From: Adlercreutzia wanghongyangiae
Lineage (GTDB): Bacteria; Actinomycetota; Coriobacteriia; Coriobacteriales; Eggerthellaceae
Direction of reading: 5' to 3'
DNA length: 64,000 nt
NCBI RefSeq assembly: GCF_035989245.1
Contig: NZ_JAYMFF010000011.1
Coordinates: 127,366-191,365 of the forward strand
The position numbers and the translations under genes were made by a program. A model generated the notes under the pieces. It made no database searches, was not told where the DNA came from, and saw only the letters and a program-made list of their open reading frames with translations. How positions within the stretch are numbered: the stretch's first letter is position 1; each line of letters starts with the position of its first letter. Below, in pieces: positions 8,852 to 17,387 of the stretch.

Positions 8852-10168
8852 CTATTGAAGCAGCTCCGGTTGCAGCAGAAACGGGATGACGCCCATATAG
8901 GTTATGCCCTGCTCATCAGTCCACGGCTGCTGCGAACCGCCTACTATCACGTATTTCCTGAAGAAGTCGTCGCTCTTCAAAAGCGGAGTGATTTCCTGTC
9001 GCTTCTTCGCCTCGCCATCCAGACGGAAGGCCGACTGGATATACGCCCTCTCGTGACCGCGATTCACCACGAAGTCAATCTCGCGCATCGTGTCGGTACG
9101 CCTCCCGTCCTTCGTCTCCACAACGCGCACGGCACCAACGTCGACCGAATAACCACGCAGCGCAAGCTCGTTGAAGATGATGTTTTCCATGAGGTGCGTT
9201 TCCTCGATTTGCCGAAAATTGAGGAGGGCATTGCGAAGCCCCACGTCAGTCGCGTAGAACTTCATGGGATAGTCGAAATAGCGCTTGCCTTTGACGTCGT
9301 AGCGCTCGGCCTTCGAGAAAATAAAGGCATCCTCGAGAGCATCCAAATAGCGCTTAACGGTTTTGTCTGAAATGCCCACATGAGCCACGGTATTCAGGGT
9401 ATTTGTCAGCTTGGTCGGATTGGTGAGCGATCCCACGGCAGACGCCAGCTCTTTCACCAGCTGATCGAGGGCCCCGAGGTTCTCGATATCGAAGCGCTCG
9501 ACGATATCGGCCCTATAGACGGTATTGAACAGTCCCTTCAAATACGCCTCTCGCTCCCACTCGTCGGGCTCAAGCGCCGCGACGGGCATTCCGCCATACA
9601 CCACGTAGCGATTCCAGGCGTCGGCCTTCTCGAGCCCGCTGTAGCCGCAATATTCCGCAAAGCTCAGCGGCCACATGCGAATCTCGCTGCCACGATCGCG
9701 GAAGTTGGTCACGATATCGGAGGAGAGCATGCGAGAATTGCTGCCCGTTACATAGACATCCAAGTTATCTCGCGCAATAAGGTCGTTGAGCACGTCGTAG
9801 AAAGTCGTATAGAGAAGGTCGCGATCCTCCTTGGGAACCATGCTCTCGTCCACGTCGGGACGCCTTACCCGGTAGCTCAGCTGAATCTCGTCGATGAACA
9901 CATAGTGCATCTCAGGAGAGGCCGTGCGCTCCACGATGTACTGGTACAGCTTCTCGGGGTTGCGCAGATCCTCGAACTCTTTGCGATCGAGGGCGATGTC
10001 GACAATCCGATCATTTCTCACGCCGCTTGCCAAAAGGTGCGCTCGGTACAGGTTCGACAGGAGGAAGGATTTTCCGCAGCGGCGAATACCGGTGATGATT
10101 TTCACGCGGCCGTTGTGCTGTTTCGCAACGAGCTTCTCCAAGTAGCGAGGGCGTTCGATGACGGTCAT
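8852..10168 (-). CDS. AAA-family ATPase with DUF4143 domain
   Basis: P-loop ATPase of 438 residues. Walker A is GIRRCGKS at 27-34 and Walker B is YVFIDEIQ near residue 105. The C-terminal third matches the DUF4143 nuclease-like fold, with MREIDFVVNRG as its visible core. Members of this group are common, lineage-scattered accessory genes in gut bacteria with no firm function; a defence or mobile role has been suggested. The start is well supported by GGAGGTGA four bases upstream of ATG. The leader contains two unusual palindromes (10189-10228 and 10263-10302). It converges on the flavoprotein gene to its left. Confidence 0.9.
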   Translation of the reverse strand: MTVIERPRYLEKLVAKQHNGRVKIITGIRRCGKSFLLSNLYRAHLLASGVRNDRIVDIALDRKEFEDLRNPEKLYQYIVERTASPEMHYVFIDEIQLSYRVRRPDVDESMVPKEDRDLLYTTFYDVLNDLIARDNLDVYVTGSNSRMLSSDIVTNFRDRGSEIRMWPLSFAEYCGYSGLEKADAWNRYVVYGGMPVAALEPDEWEREAYLKGLFNTVYRADIVERFDIENLGALDQLVKELASAVGSLTNPTKLTNTLNTVAHVGISDKTVKRYLDALEDAFIFSKAERYDVKGKRYFDYPMKFYATDVGLRNALLNFRQIEETHLMENIIFNELALRGYSVDVGAVRVVETKDGRRTDTMREIDFVVNRGHERAYIQSAFRLDGEAKKRQEITPLLKSDDFFRKYVIVGGSQQPWTDEQGITYMGVIPFLLQPELLQ

Positions 10169-10188
10169 AGCTCACCTCCCAATCATAT

Positions 10189-10228
10189 GGCTCCGAACTT
10201 CACCCATAAAGTGGGAAAGTTCGGAGCC
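10189..10228. repeat. 40-nt palindrome upstream of the DUF4143 ATPase, copy 1
   Basis: Near-perfect hairpin: GGCTCCGAACTT pairs with AAGTTCGGAGCC and CCCA pairs with TGGG around a short loop. It ends 20 bases upstream of the start codon, so it would be a stem-loop in the mRNA leader or a dyad operator in DNA. Confidence 0.8.
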
Positions 10229-10262
10229 ATATTACCGCGTATTGAGGCATTTTTCAATTTTT

Positions 10263-10302
10263 GGCTCCGAACTTCACCCACAAGGTGGGAAAGTTCGGAG
10301 TC
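10263..10302. repeat. 40-nt palindrome upstream of the DUF4143 ATPase, copy 2
   Basis: Second copy of the preceding palindrome with the same length and arms, differing in the loop and in one terminal base that still allows a G-T pair. The centres of the two copies are 74 bp apart, close to seven turns of B-DNA. Confidence 0.8.
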
Positions 10303-10346
10303 AAGCTAGCTGAGTGCCTTGAGGAAAACCACGGCAGCGAAACGTC

Positions 10347-12131
10347 CTACTCCTCCCCATAGGCGCCGGTTTGGCGGTTCCAGAGGCGGGCGTAGTCGCC
10401 GCCTTTGGCCACCAGCTCGGCATGGGGACCGTCCTCCGCGATGCGGCCCCGGGACAGCACCACGATGCGGTCGAGGCTCGCCACCGTGGACAGGCGGTGC
10501 GCCACCACGATGGCCGTACGGCCCTCCATCAGACGCGCGAGCGCCTCCTGCACCGCCGCCTCGCTTTCCGAGTCCAACGCACTCGTGGCCTCGTCCAACA
10601 CCAGGATGGGGCAGTCGGCCAGCATGGCGCGGGCGATGGCGATGCGCTGGCGCTGACCACCCGACAGCTTCACACCGCGCTCGCCGGTCACGGTGTCGAA
10701 ACCCTGTGGCAGCGCCTCGATGAACTCGAGCGCATTGGCCGCGCGAGCCGCCTCGCGGATCTCATCCATGGTGGCGTCGGGCCGCCCGTAGGCGATGTTC
10801 TCGGCAATGGAGCGGTGGAACAGCAGCGCCTCCTGGGGCACGTAGGCGATGCTCCGGCGCAGACTCTGCTGGGTTACGTCGGCCACGTTCTGCCCGTCCA
10901 CCAGAATCTCGCCCTCCTGAATGTCGGCCAGGCGCAGCAGAAGCTTCGTGAGCGTGGTCTTCCCCGCCCCGCTCATGCCCACGAGCCCCACGCGCTGGCC
11001 GGCGGGAATGTGCAGGTTGAAGTCGTCGAACACCTGGGTTTTCACGTTACCGTCGGTGTACCAGAAGTTGATGCCTTTGAAGTCGATGTCGCCGAGCTCC
11101 ACATCGAGCGGACGGGCTCCCGGCGCATCTGCCACCAGTCGCGGCTCGTCGAGCACCGCCGTCATGCCGCTCGCGTCGCCCAAGGCCTGGTTGATGCGCT
11201 GCAGGCCCGTGTTGATGAAGTTGAACTGGTTGGTCACCGTGTTCGTGTAGGTGAACATGAGGATGACCGTGCCCGGCGTGATGCCGAACCAGGCGTTGCC
11301 GCCCGAGATGAACACCGTCACCACGCTCATGATGACCACGGTGATGGCCGCCGTGGTGATGCCTCGGGCGAGAGAGGCCCGCATGCGCTTGGAGTCGCGC
11401 GCCACCACTTCCCGATTCGCCGTGTCGAACAGCCCCCGCTCGTAGTCCTCGCGCCCGTAGGTCTTCACGGCCAGAATGTTGGCCACCGCGTCCGACAGCT
11501 CGCCCGAGAGCTGGTTCTGGGCGCTGGCGGCCTTCTCGTTCAGGTGCAGGATGCGCTTGTACATAAGGTAACTCACGGTCGCGTACACCGCGAGCATGAT
11601 CAGAAGCACGGTCGCGTAGGCCGGCACCGCGGGGAACAGGATGAGGCAGGTGAAGGTGATGGAGCAGAGAATGGGCAAGAACGGGAAGTTCATGGTGCTG
11701 ATCAGCTGGGTGTAGCCAGCCATGAACTTCGAGGTCTGGCTGACGAGCGTGCCGCCGAAGCGGTTGGAATGGAACGCCAGCGATTGGTTGCACAGGCAGT
11801 CGAAGGCCGTGGTGGCCAAGTCGTAGTTCACGGCGATCTGGAGTTTCCACAGCGTGTAGTCCTGCAACTTGGAACAGGCCTGGCCCGCCAAGTTGATGCC
11901 GATGAGCGCCGCAATGTAGGGCCCGAACACCGCGAACACCTCGTCGGCGGCCACCGGGGCCGCGCTGATGCGGTCCACGATGAGGCTCATCACGTAGGGG
12001 TTGCCATAGGTGAGGAAGCCGCAGAACCCGATCGTCGAGGCGACGAGCGCAACGAACAGACCCAAATGGCGGCGCGTGGCCAGCCAGTAGTAATGCAAGC
12101 TCCGCATCGTCAACGATTGCTCCTTCGCCAT
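10347..12131 (-). CDS. ABC exporter, fused permease and ATPase
   Basis: Half-transporter of 594 residues with an N-terminal six-helix membrane domain and a C-terminal nucleotide-binding domain. Visible motifs are Walker A GMSGAGKTTL, signature LSGGQRQRIAIARAML, Walker B ILVLDEATSAL and the H-loop AHRLST. This type works as a dimer and exports lipids, peptides or drugs. The ATG at 12131 follows GAGGAG at short spacing; an in-frame TTG at 12182 would add 17 residues. It lies 53 bp downstream of the HelD-like gene in the same direction and may be cotranscribed with it. Substrate unknown. Confidence 0.9.
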   Translation of the reverse strand: MAKEQSLTMRSLHYYWLATRRHLGLFVALVASTIGFCGFLTYGNPYVMSLIVDRISAAPVAADEVFAVFGPYIAALIGINLAGQACSKLQDYTLWKLQIAVNYDLATTAFDCLCNQSLAFHSNRFGGTLVSQTSKFMAGYTQLISTMNFPFLPILCSITFTCLILFPAVPAYATVLLIMLAVYATVSYLMYKRILHLNEKAASAQNQLSGELSDAVANILAVKTYGREDYERGLFDTANREVVARDSKRMRASLARGITTAAITVVIMSVVTVFISGGNAWFGITPGTVILMFTYTNTVTNQFNFINTGLQRINQALGDASGMTAVLDEPRLVADAPGARPLDVELGDIDFKGINFWYTDGNVKTQVFDDFNLHIPAGQRVGLVGMSGAGKTTLTKLLLRLADIQEGEILVDGQNVADVTQQSLRRSIAYVPQEALLFHRSIAENIAYGRPDATMDEIREAARAANALEFIEALPQGFDTVTGERGVKLSGGQRQRIAIARAMLADCPILVLDEATSALDSESEAAVQEALARLMEGRTAIVVAHRLSTVASLDRIVVLSRGRIAEDGPHAELVAKGGDYARLWNRQTGAYGEE

Positions 12132-12184
12132 AGCTCCTCTTCTCGTTGTTGCATCTCCCCGCCGGTCGGAGCCGCCGGACAACC

Positions 12185-14488
12185 CTAGTGCGCCAGCAGT
12201 TCCGTCAGCTCGCCGTTGGCCAGGATGGTGACGTGGCGGGTGGCGCGGGAGATGGCGGTGTACAGGCGGCGGCGCGCCAGGTCGGTGACGGGGAACACGC
12301 GCGGCGAGGCGTCGGCGATCACCACGCTGTCGAACTCCAGCCCCTTCGCCAGCGCGAGCGGCAGCACCACCACACCGCCGTCGGGCAGGCTGTCGTGCTC
12401 GCCGAGCACCACGGCGCCCTCCCCCAGCACCTTCGCCATACGCCGCGCCTCGCTCTTGTAGGGCACGATGACCGCCGTGAGCTTGTCGGTACCGGCCGCA
12501 TCATCCACCACGCGGCGCAGGGCGCAGGCCCACTCGTCGGCATCAGCGGCCACGACGATCTCGGGGGCGGGCGCCTCGCGCTGCACCGAGGACACCTCCA
12601 TGGCCTCGCCCGGCGGCAGCAGCGACGCGAACAGGTCGGTAATGGCCGGCGTGGAGCGGTAGCTCGTCATGAGGCGGCACGCGCTCACCGCGCCGCGCTC
12701 GGCCTCGAACACGGCGCGAATCTCGCCCCAGGGTGCCGTGCCCTCGGCGATGGCCTGGTTCGGGTCGCCCAGAAGCAGGAAGTTCGCGCGGCGGAAGTAG
12801 CGGGCCATCACAGCCAGCTGGCCGGCCGAGTAATCCTGCACCTCGTCGATCATCACGTACTTTGCATCGGGGTTCGAAAGGCCCGTGAGCGCCATCTTCA
12901 GATACACCCACTCCACCGAGGTGAGCCCGTCGCGGCCCATGAGGCGTCGGGCGATCTCGTCCACGTCGAGCCAGTCCATGGCGCGCACCTGGCGCAGGGC
13001 GTCGGCGTACTTCTCGCGCACGTAGGTGAGGGCGAGCGCACGGGCCTCCTCATCGGATTGCGGCTCGAAGGTCTCGCCGAACAGGCGCAGCTGCTCCTCG
13101 ATGGGCAGATCGGCTATCTCGTCGTGGGTGTCCTCGTCAGCGGCGATGCCCTTCAAGCGCGCCTCCAAGCGCGCGCTCAGCTCCTCGTTCATAAGAGTCA
13201 CGCGGTGCGGCCCGGCGGGCAGATGGTCGAACTTCGCCGCCACCTTCGCCACGGCATCGCCTCCCACCAGACGCGTGCCGGCGGCCGCGATATCGCGGAA
13301 GTCGGAGCGCTCGAAGGCAAAGCCAGCCAGCGCCGCATCGATGGCCTGCAGGCGCTCGTAGGACACGTCGCCCTCGCCCGCGCCGCGGCCGGCGGGCAGA
13401 AGCGGCGCCAGGAACTCGGCCCAGGTGAGGATCTCGGGGTTGCGCTCGCCCAAATCGGGCAGCACGCGGTCGATGTAGCGCCCGAACACCGGGTTCGGCG
13501 AGATGAGGAACACCTGCGTGGGGTCGAGGGTGCCGCGGTGCTGGTAGAACAGGTACGCGATGCGCTGCATGAGCACCGAGGTCTTCCCCGATCCCGCCAC
13601 GCCGGCCACCTGCAGCACCGGCACGTCGGCATGGCGCACCACCTGGTTCTGCTCCTTCTGGATGGTGGCCGTGATGGCCTGCATATGGGCGGAGCGGCCA
13701 CGCGAAAGCGAAGCCAGAAGCAGCTTGTCCTCGATGGCCACGTCCGAGTCGAAATAGCCGTGCAGCGTATCGCGGCTAATCTCGAACTGGCGGCGCAGCC
13801 TCAGGTCGGCGCGAATGACGCGCCCGTCGGCCTCGTAGCTTACCGGCCCCATGGCCTGGCTGTAGTACACCTCGGCCACTGGGCTGCGCCAGTCCACCAC
13901 CAGGCGGCGATAGTTCTCATCCGACACGCCGGCCGACCCGATGTAGAGTTCCTTAGTCGGCGCGCTCGGCTTGAACTGAAGCTCGATCTTCGCGAAGTAG
14001 GGCTCGCGCAAGAGCACCTCCACCGCGCGCAGCCGCTCGGCCTGCACGGAGTTGGCCATGTCGTGGGCCTCGATGATGTTGTTCATGGCCACGATGTCGG
14101 CATGGGTTTCCAGGATGTCGTCCCAGGTGGCGAAGTTCACGGCCAGCTCGTCGGCCATGTTCTTCTTGTCCTCGGCAGCTTGGGCGGCCACCGCCTCCAT
14201 GGCGGCCACGGCATCGCGGCCGATCTTCTCCAACTTGCCGTAGGTTTCCGTCAGGTGCGCCTGCTCGGCAGCGAAGATGGGGTCGGCGGCTTCCCCGCCC
14301 TGGTCAGCGGGACGGCTGAAGCCGTCCCCTACGGAAACCTCCCCCGCCGTCGGGGCTCCCCCTGCGGTCGAGGCTCCCCCTGCCGTCGGGACTCCCCCTG
14401 CCGTAGGGGCGGGCTTCAGCCCGCCCGCGCAAGCTGCCGAATCCAAGACGCCCGCGCGATCGACGGGCTGCTGCGCCTCCCTAGACAA
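12185..14488 (-). CDS. helD: HelD-like UvrD/Rep-family ATPase with a repeat-derived N-terminus
   Basis: Superfamily 1 helicase-like ATPase of up to 767 residues. HelD proteins recycle stalled RNA polymerase rather than unwinding DNA. Seen: Walker A VAGVAGSGKTSV, the DEVQDYSAGQ box, and C-terminal KGLEFDSVVIADASP and TAISRATRHVTIL. The coiled-coil N-terminal arm typical of HelD begins near DPIFAAEQAHLTETYGKLE, about residue 69. The first ~65 residues are low-complexity (repeated PTAGGA-like units) and are the translation of REP-like palindromes and 18-bp tandem repeats. The only in-frame start found is a TTG at 14488 that overlaps the end of the upstream deformylase-like gene by 8 nt, suggesting translational coupling. 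No better ATG/GTG lies between the repeats and the conserved region, so the start is uncertain. Confidence 0.85.
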   Translation of the reverse strand: MSREAQQPVDRAGVLDSAACAGGLKPAPTAGGVPTAGGASTAGGAPTAGEVSVGDGFSRPADQGGEAADPIFAAEQAHLTETYGKLEKIGRDAVAAMEAVAAQAAEDKKNMADELAVNFATWDDILETHADIVAMNNIIEAHDMANSVQAERLRAVEVLLREPYFAKIELQFKPSAPTKELYIGSAGVSDENYRRLVVDWRSPVAEVYYSQAMGPVSYEADGRVIRADLRLRRQFEISRDTLHGYFDSDVAIEDKLLLASLSRGRSAHMQAITATIQKEQNQVVRHADVPVLQVAGVAGSGKTSVLMQRIAYLFYQHRGTLDPTQVFLISPNPVFGRYIDRVLPDLGERNPEILTWAEFLAPLLPAGRGAGEGDVSYERLQAIDAALAGFAFERSDFRDIAAAGTRLVGGDAVAKVAAKFDHLPAGPHRVTLMNEELSARLEARLKGIAADEDTHDEIADLPIEEQLRLFGETFEPQSDEEARALALTYVREKYADALRQVRAMDWLDVDEIARRLMGRDGLTSVEWVYLKMALTGLSNPDAKYVMIDEVQDYSAGQLAVMARYFRRANFLLLGDPNQAIAEGTAPWGEIRAVFEAERGAVSACRLMTSYRSTPAITDLFASLLPPGEAMEVSSVQREAPAPEIVVAADADEWACALRRVVDDAAGTDKLTAVIVPYKSEARRMAKVLGEGAVVLGEHDSLPDGGVVVLPLALAKGLEFDSVVIADASPRVFPVTDLARRRLYTAISRATRHVTILANGELTELLAH
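14307..14334 (-). repeat. REP-like palindrome inside the helD 5' coding region
   Basis: Read on the minus strand this is CCGTAGGGGACGGCTTCAGC followed by CGTCCC, a hairpin with stem GGGACGGCT/AGCCGTCCC. It shares the CCGTAGGGG head and GGCTTCAGCC core with the copies at 14401 and 61026. Confidence 0.75.
14344..14415. repeat. 18-bp tandem repeats, four degenerate units
   Basis: Units such as CCTGCGGTCGAGGCTCCC and CCTGCCGTCGGGACTCCC follow one another between two REP-like palindromes. Each unit adds six residues (PTAGGA-like) to the HelD-like protein, so copy number can change without breaking the frame. Confidence 0.75.
14401..14425 (+). repeat. REP-like palindrome inside the helD 5' coding region, opposite orientation
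   Basis: CCGTAGGGGCGGGCTTCAGC then CCGCC. It is inverted relative to the copy at 14307 and almost identical, allowing one pyrimidine change, to the reverse complement of 61026-61050. Confidence 0.8.
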
Positions 14489-14900
14489 GGATGCCCTCGC
14501 AGTGATCGATCATGTGCTGCACGGCCTGGGCGGCGTTGCCTTCCATCTTCTTCTTGCGCGGCACCAGCTTGCCGTCCACCAGCGCGTCGTAGCTCACGCG
14601 AATCCACTCGTAGCGCACCACGCCCGAGGCTTCCTCGCGCGACAGACACGCTTCCACGGCGGTGTAGGGACGCAGCTTCTGCACCAGCGCGGGATTGAAC
14701 AGCACCACGGGCTTGCCGGCCTCGTTCAGATAGGCCACGATGCGCTTCGTCTCGCCGATCTGGTTGGCAGCCAGGCACACCGCCTCGTCGTCGGCCAGCA
14801 GCGTGTCCACCAGATCCTCGGCAATGGCCGCGTCCTCGGCCGTGGCCGCATCGCACGGCTTCGACAGAATCTCCTCGTCGGTCACGATCTCTTTAATCAC
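14481..14900 (-). CDS. Divergent peptide deformylase-like protein lacking the catalytic glutamate
   Basis: 139-residue member of the peptide deformylase family, which removes the N-formyl group from nascent proteins. The GTG start at 14900 has AAGGAG five bases upstream. Motif 1, normally GxGLAAxQ, is AVCLAANQ (40-47). Motif 2, normally EGCLS, is EACLS (83-87) and keeps the metal-binding Cys85. Motif 3, normally HExDH, reads HMIDH (129-133): both His ligands are kept but the catalytic Glu is Met. The fold and metal site therefore look preserved while catalysis should be lost or changed. A canonical deformylase probably exists elsewhere in the genome. It overlaps the HelD-like gene downstream. 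Confidence 0.82.
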   Translation of the reverse strand: MIKEIVTDEEILSKPCDAATAEDAAIAEDLVDTLLADDEAVCLAANQIGETKRIVAYLNEAGKPVVLFNPALVQKLRPYTAVEACLSREEASGVVRYEWIRVSYDALVDGKLVPRKKKMEGNAAQAVQHMIDHCEGILV

Positions 14901-15158
14901 GGGGACTCCTTCAGGTTTGCGACGCCTGGGCGCCGCGTTCTCGGAAAATGCGACTATCGAGTATAGCACGCCGACGGGCCGCCACCCATGCTGCAACCAT
15001 GGCGTTTCCGCGATATCGGTGCGTCCCTTCTGCGCTCTTTCCGCCCCGCGCCGCGCTTCGAAGCAGTGACGTTCTATAATGAAGTTACGGGCCACCTCCC
15101 CATCGCCGTTGCCGATCTCCCGGGAGCCCTTGCAACAGCAAGCCGTCGACCGCGGCGA

Positions 15159-16205
15159 TCATTCGCCGTTCATGCTCAGGGCGTACACCATGCCGGCCCC
15201 GTACAGCTTCCCGAACAGGTACTTGTTGCTGGCCGATTCCTCCGACACGTACACCCGGCCCTCGTACGACTCGATGCCCTCGGTCATGGGCGGCGCCTGC
15301 ACATCCTCAACCAAACTGCGGCCGTCAAGGCAATACAGCGGCACTTCCCTTCCCCCTACCGAGAACACGCCATCCTGAACCACCAGCGCCGTATCGTAAG
15401 CCAGCAGATGTGATGTCGCAATACCGTAGGACTGCGACAGCACCAGCCGTCCGTCGTCGGTCGTGCACACCCCCTGGATCATGCCGGGAATGGAATATAC
15501 CCGCGCCGGCTGGGATGCCACGCCGAAGGGGGCATTGGGGTCTAGCGGAAAGGCGTAGACGACCGCCGGGTTCTCGGCGCCATCGGGTGTGGTGATGCGG
15601 TGGGCCGCCGGCGTCTCGTAGTCGCCGGGATAATAGAAGTTCCCCAGCAGCATCTGGTCGCCCTCGATGTTCATGAAAGCGGGCGAGAAATCCACGTCCA
15701 CCCGCGATATGGCGCTCACCGTGCCGCCGTCGGGCACCGACCCCACCTCCTCGGCATCCAGCACCAGGTAACCGCCCTCGCAGGCCAGGTAGGCATAGGC
15801 CCCGGCGCTGGTAATGGCCGAACCGTGGCCTACATAGGGCGTGCCATCGGGATTCTCCACTTGCAAGCACGCCACCGTGCCGTCCGCATCGCGCCGGTAC
15901 AGCGGCGAGGAACCGTCGCCAGTCACATAGCCGCTGAACAGCCAGCAGTCATCGGCCTCCAGGTGATCCAAATCCTGGCAGATGAAACCCTCCTGCACCC
16001 CCGGGATGGCGAACGCCGGCTCGGCTTCGGCGAAAAACGGGGCGAACGCCGTGCGCACGTAGATATTCAGCCCGATCACCACCGCCGCCACCAGGGCCGC
16101 CGCCGCAAGCACCACGATGCCGACCACTTTCAGCGGCCGCACACGCCGACGAGAAGTCGAAGCCCCCTGTGCCGCCACCTCTTCCGCCACCACGCCCTCT
16201 GCCAC
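15159..16205 (-). CDS. Membrane-anchored extracytoplasmic protein of unknown function
   Basis: 348 residues from a GTG at 16205 preceded by GGAAGGGG; a longer frame to 16361 adds 52 residues that look unstructured. There is one transmembrane helix (about residues 25-48, VVGIVVLAAAALVAAVVIGL), after a short basic cytosolic segment. The remainder is outside the cell and rich in Gly, Asp and Tyr with short beta-strand-like repeats (GAYAYLACEGGYLVLDA, GRLVLSQSYG), suggesting a beta-propeller-like fold. No family was recognised. It follows the LysR gene on the same strand with a 171-bp gap. Confidence 0.75.
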   Translation of the reverse strand: MAEGVVAEEVAAQGASTSRRRVRPLKVVGIVVLAAAALVAAVVIGLNIYVRTAFAPFFAEAEPAFAIPGVQEGFICQDLDHLEADDCWLFSGYVTGDGSSPLYRRDADGTVACLQVENPDGTPYVGHGSAITSAGAYAYLACEGGYLVLDAEEVGSVPDGGTVSAISRVDVDFSPAFMNIEGDQMLLGNFYYPGDYETPAAHRITTPDGAENPAVVYAFPLDPNAPFGVASQPARVYSIPGMIQGVCTTDDGRLVLSQSYGIATSHLLAYDTALVVQDGVFSVGGREVPLYCLDGRSLVEDVQAPPMTEGIESYEGRVYVSEESASNKYLFGKLYGAGMVYALSMNGE

Positions 16206-16376
16206 AAGACACCCCTTCCCGCATGGCGCGCCCGGTGTGTTTCCACGAGAACCGATGCGCCGCATTCCGCAAACCCGCTCAGCATAGGGCACGGAAACGC
16301 CGACGAGGCGCCAGATCGGCAAACCGTCAACGAGCAGAGACATACCACCTGCCACCGCCATCGGCAGGACGGCCGA

Positions 16377-17282
16377 TCAACGCGTCCAGGCATCGGCCAG
16401 AAAGGCCGCACCCTCCTCGCGAAAGAAGCGCTCGGCGCAGGCGACGAAGTCGAGGACCGGCCGGGGAGCGTCAGCGCGGTAGATGACGCCCTGATCGATG
16501 GTGTCGCCATTCAGACGTACGGGCACAAGCGGCGGGCAGCAGCTGGCGTAGTACTGGCCCGGCAGCGGAATGACCCCGTGCCCCTCCATGACCACACGCA
16601 TGATGAGTTCCTTGCTGAAATCGGCCTCCACCACCGCCGCTCCCTCCTCGGCCAGGGCGAAAAGCGCCTCAAAGGAGGGCAACCCGCGGTAGTCCGACTG
16701 GATGTAGACCGTCACGCCGTCAAGCGCCTCGTGGCCCACCTCCGTGCAGTCGGCTACGAGACTCGCCGGCGACACGCACAGGTACACCGGGTCGTTGAAC
16801 AGATGGGCGAAGCGCAGGTTCTCGAAAGCCGCATCGGCGCTCGGCGGCGTGGCGAAGCACACGTCGGACAGGCCGTCGCGCACCCCCTCCACCCAGGTGG
16901 ACTCCGACGCGAAGCGAAACACCACCTCGATATCGGGGAAGCTGCGGGTGAAGTAGCTGATGAGCGCCGGAAAGAACGAGGGGAACGGCTCGTTGGACAG
17001 ATGCCCCACGCGCACGCGATTGCGGGCCAGCGACACTGCCCGAGCCAAGCCGTCCTCGTACACGCTTACGATCGTGCGCGCCGTCTGCAGAAACGACTCG
17101 CCAGCTGGGGTGAGCGTCACGCCCTGGGCGCTTCTCGCGAACAGGGCAAAGCCCAACTCACGCTCGAGTGTTTGAATGCGCTGGGAAAACGAGGGCACCG
17201 AAACGTAGGAGCGCGCAGCCGCCTTTGAGAGGCTGCCCTCTTCCGCGGCAACGATGAAGCTTTTCAGCTGCTGGTCGTTCAC
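16377..17282 (-). CDS. LysR-family transcriptional regulator
   Basis: 301 residues. The N-terminal winged helix-turn-helix is clear (MNDQQLKSFIVAAEEGSLSK, AAARSYVSVPSFSQRIQTLE, then GFALFARSAQGVTLTPAGE). The C-terminal half is a periplasmic-binding-protein-like effector domain. It lies directly downstream of the TAT flavoprotein (17388-19040) on the same strand with 105 bp between them, so it may regulate that gene or be cotranscribed with it. Effector unknown. Confidence 0.93.
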   Translation of the reverse strand: MNDQQLKSFIVAAEEGSLSKAAARSYVSVPSFSQRIQTLERELGFALFARSAQGVTLTPAGESFLQTARTIVSVYEDGLARAVSLARNRVRVGHLSNEPFPSFFPALISYFTRSFPDIEVVFRFASESTWVEGVRDGLSDVCFATPPSADAAFENLRFAHLFNDPVYLCVSPASLVADCTEVGHEALDGVTVYIQSDYRGLPSFEALFALAEEGAAVVEADFSKELIMRVVMEGHGVIPLPGQYYASCCPPLVPVRLNGDTIDQGVIYRADAPRPVLDFVACAERFFREEGAAFLADAWTR

Positions 17283-17319
17283 AGCCCCTCCTGCCCCGCG
17301 CCCTCGGACGCGAACGTGC

Positions 17320-17346
17320 GGGACGGCCGGAAGCCCCGGCCGTCCC
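17320..17346 (-). terminator. GC-rich hairpin between flavoprotein and LysR genes
   Basis: Perfect 11-bp stem GGGACGGCCGG / CCGGCCGTCCC with a 5-nt loop just after the flavoprotein stop. No T run follows on the minus strand, so it may be an attenuator or RNA-stabilising stem rather than a full terminator. Confidence 0.45.
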
Positions 17347-17387
17347 GTTAAGTCTACCCTACTTTTCCCGCGCGAAACCGCACGCCT

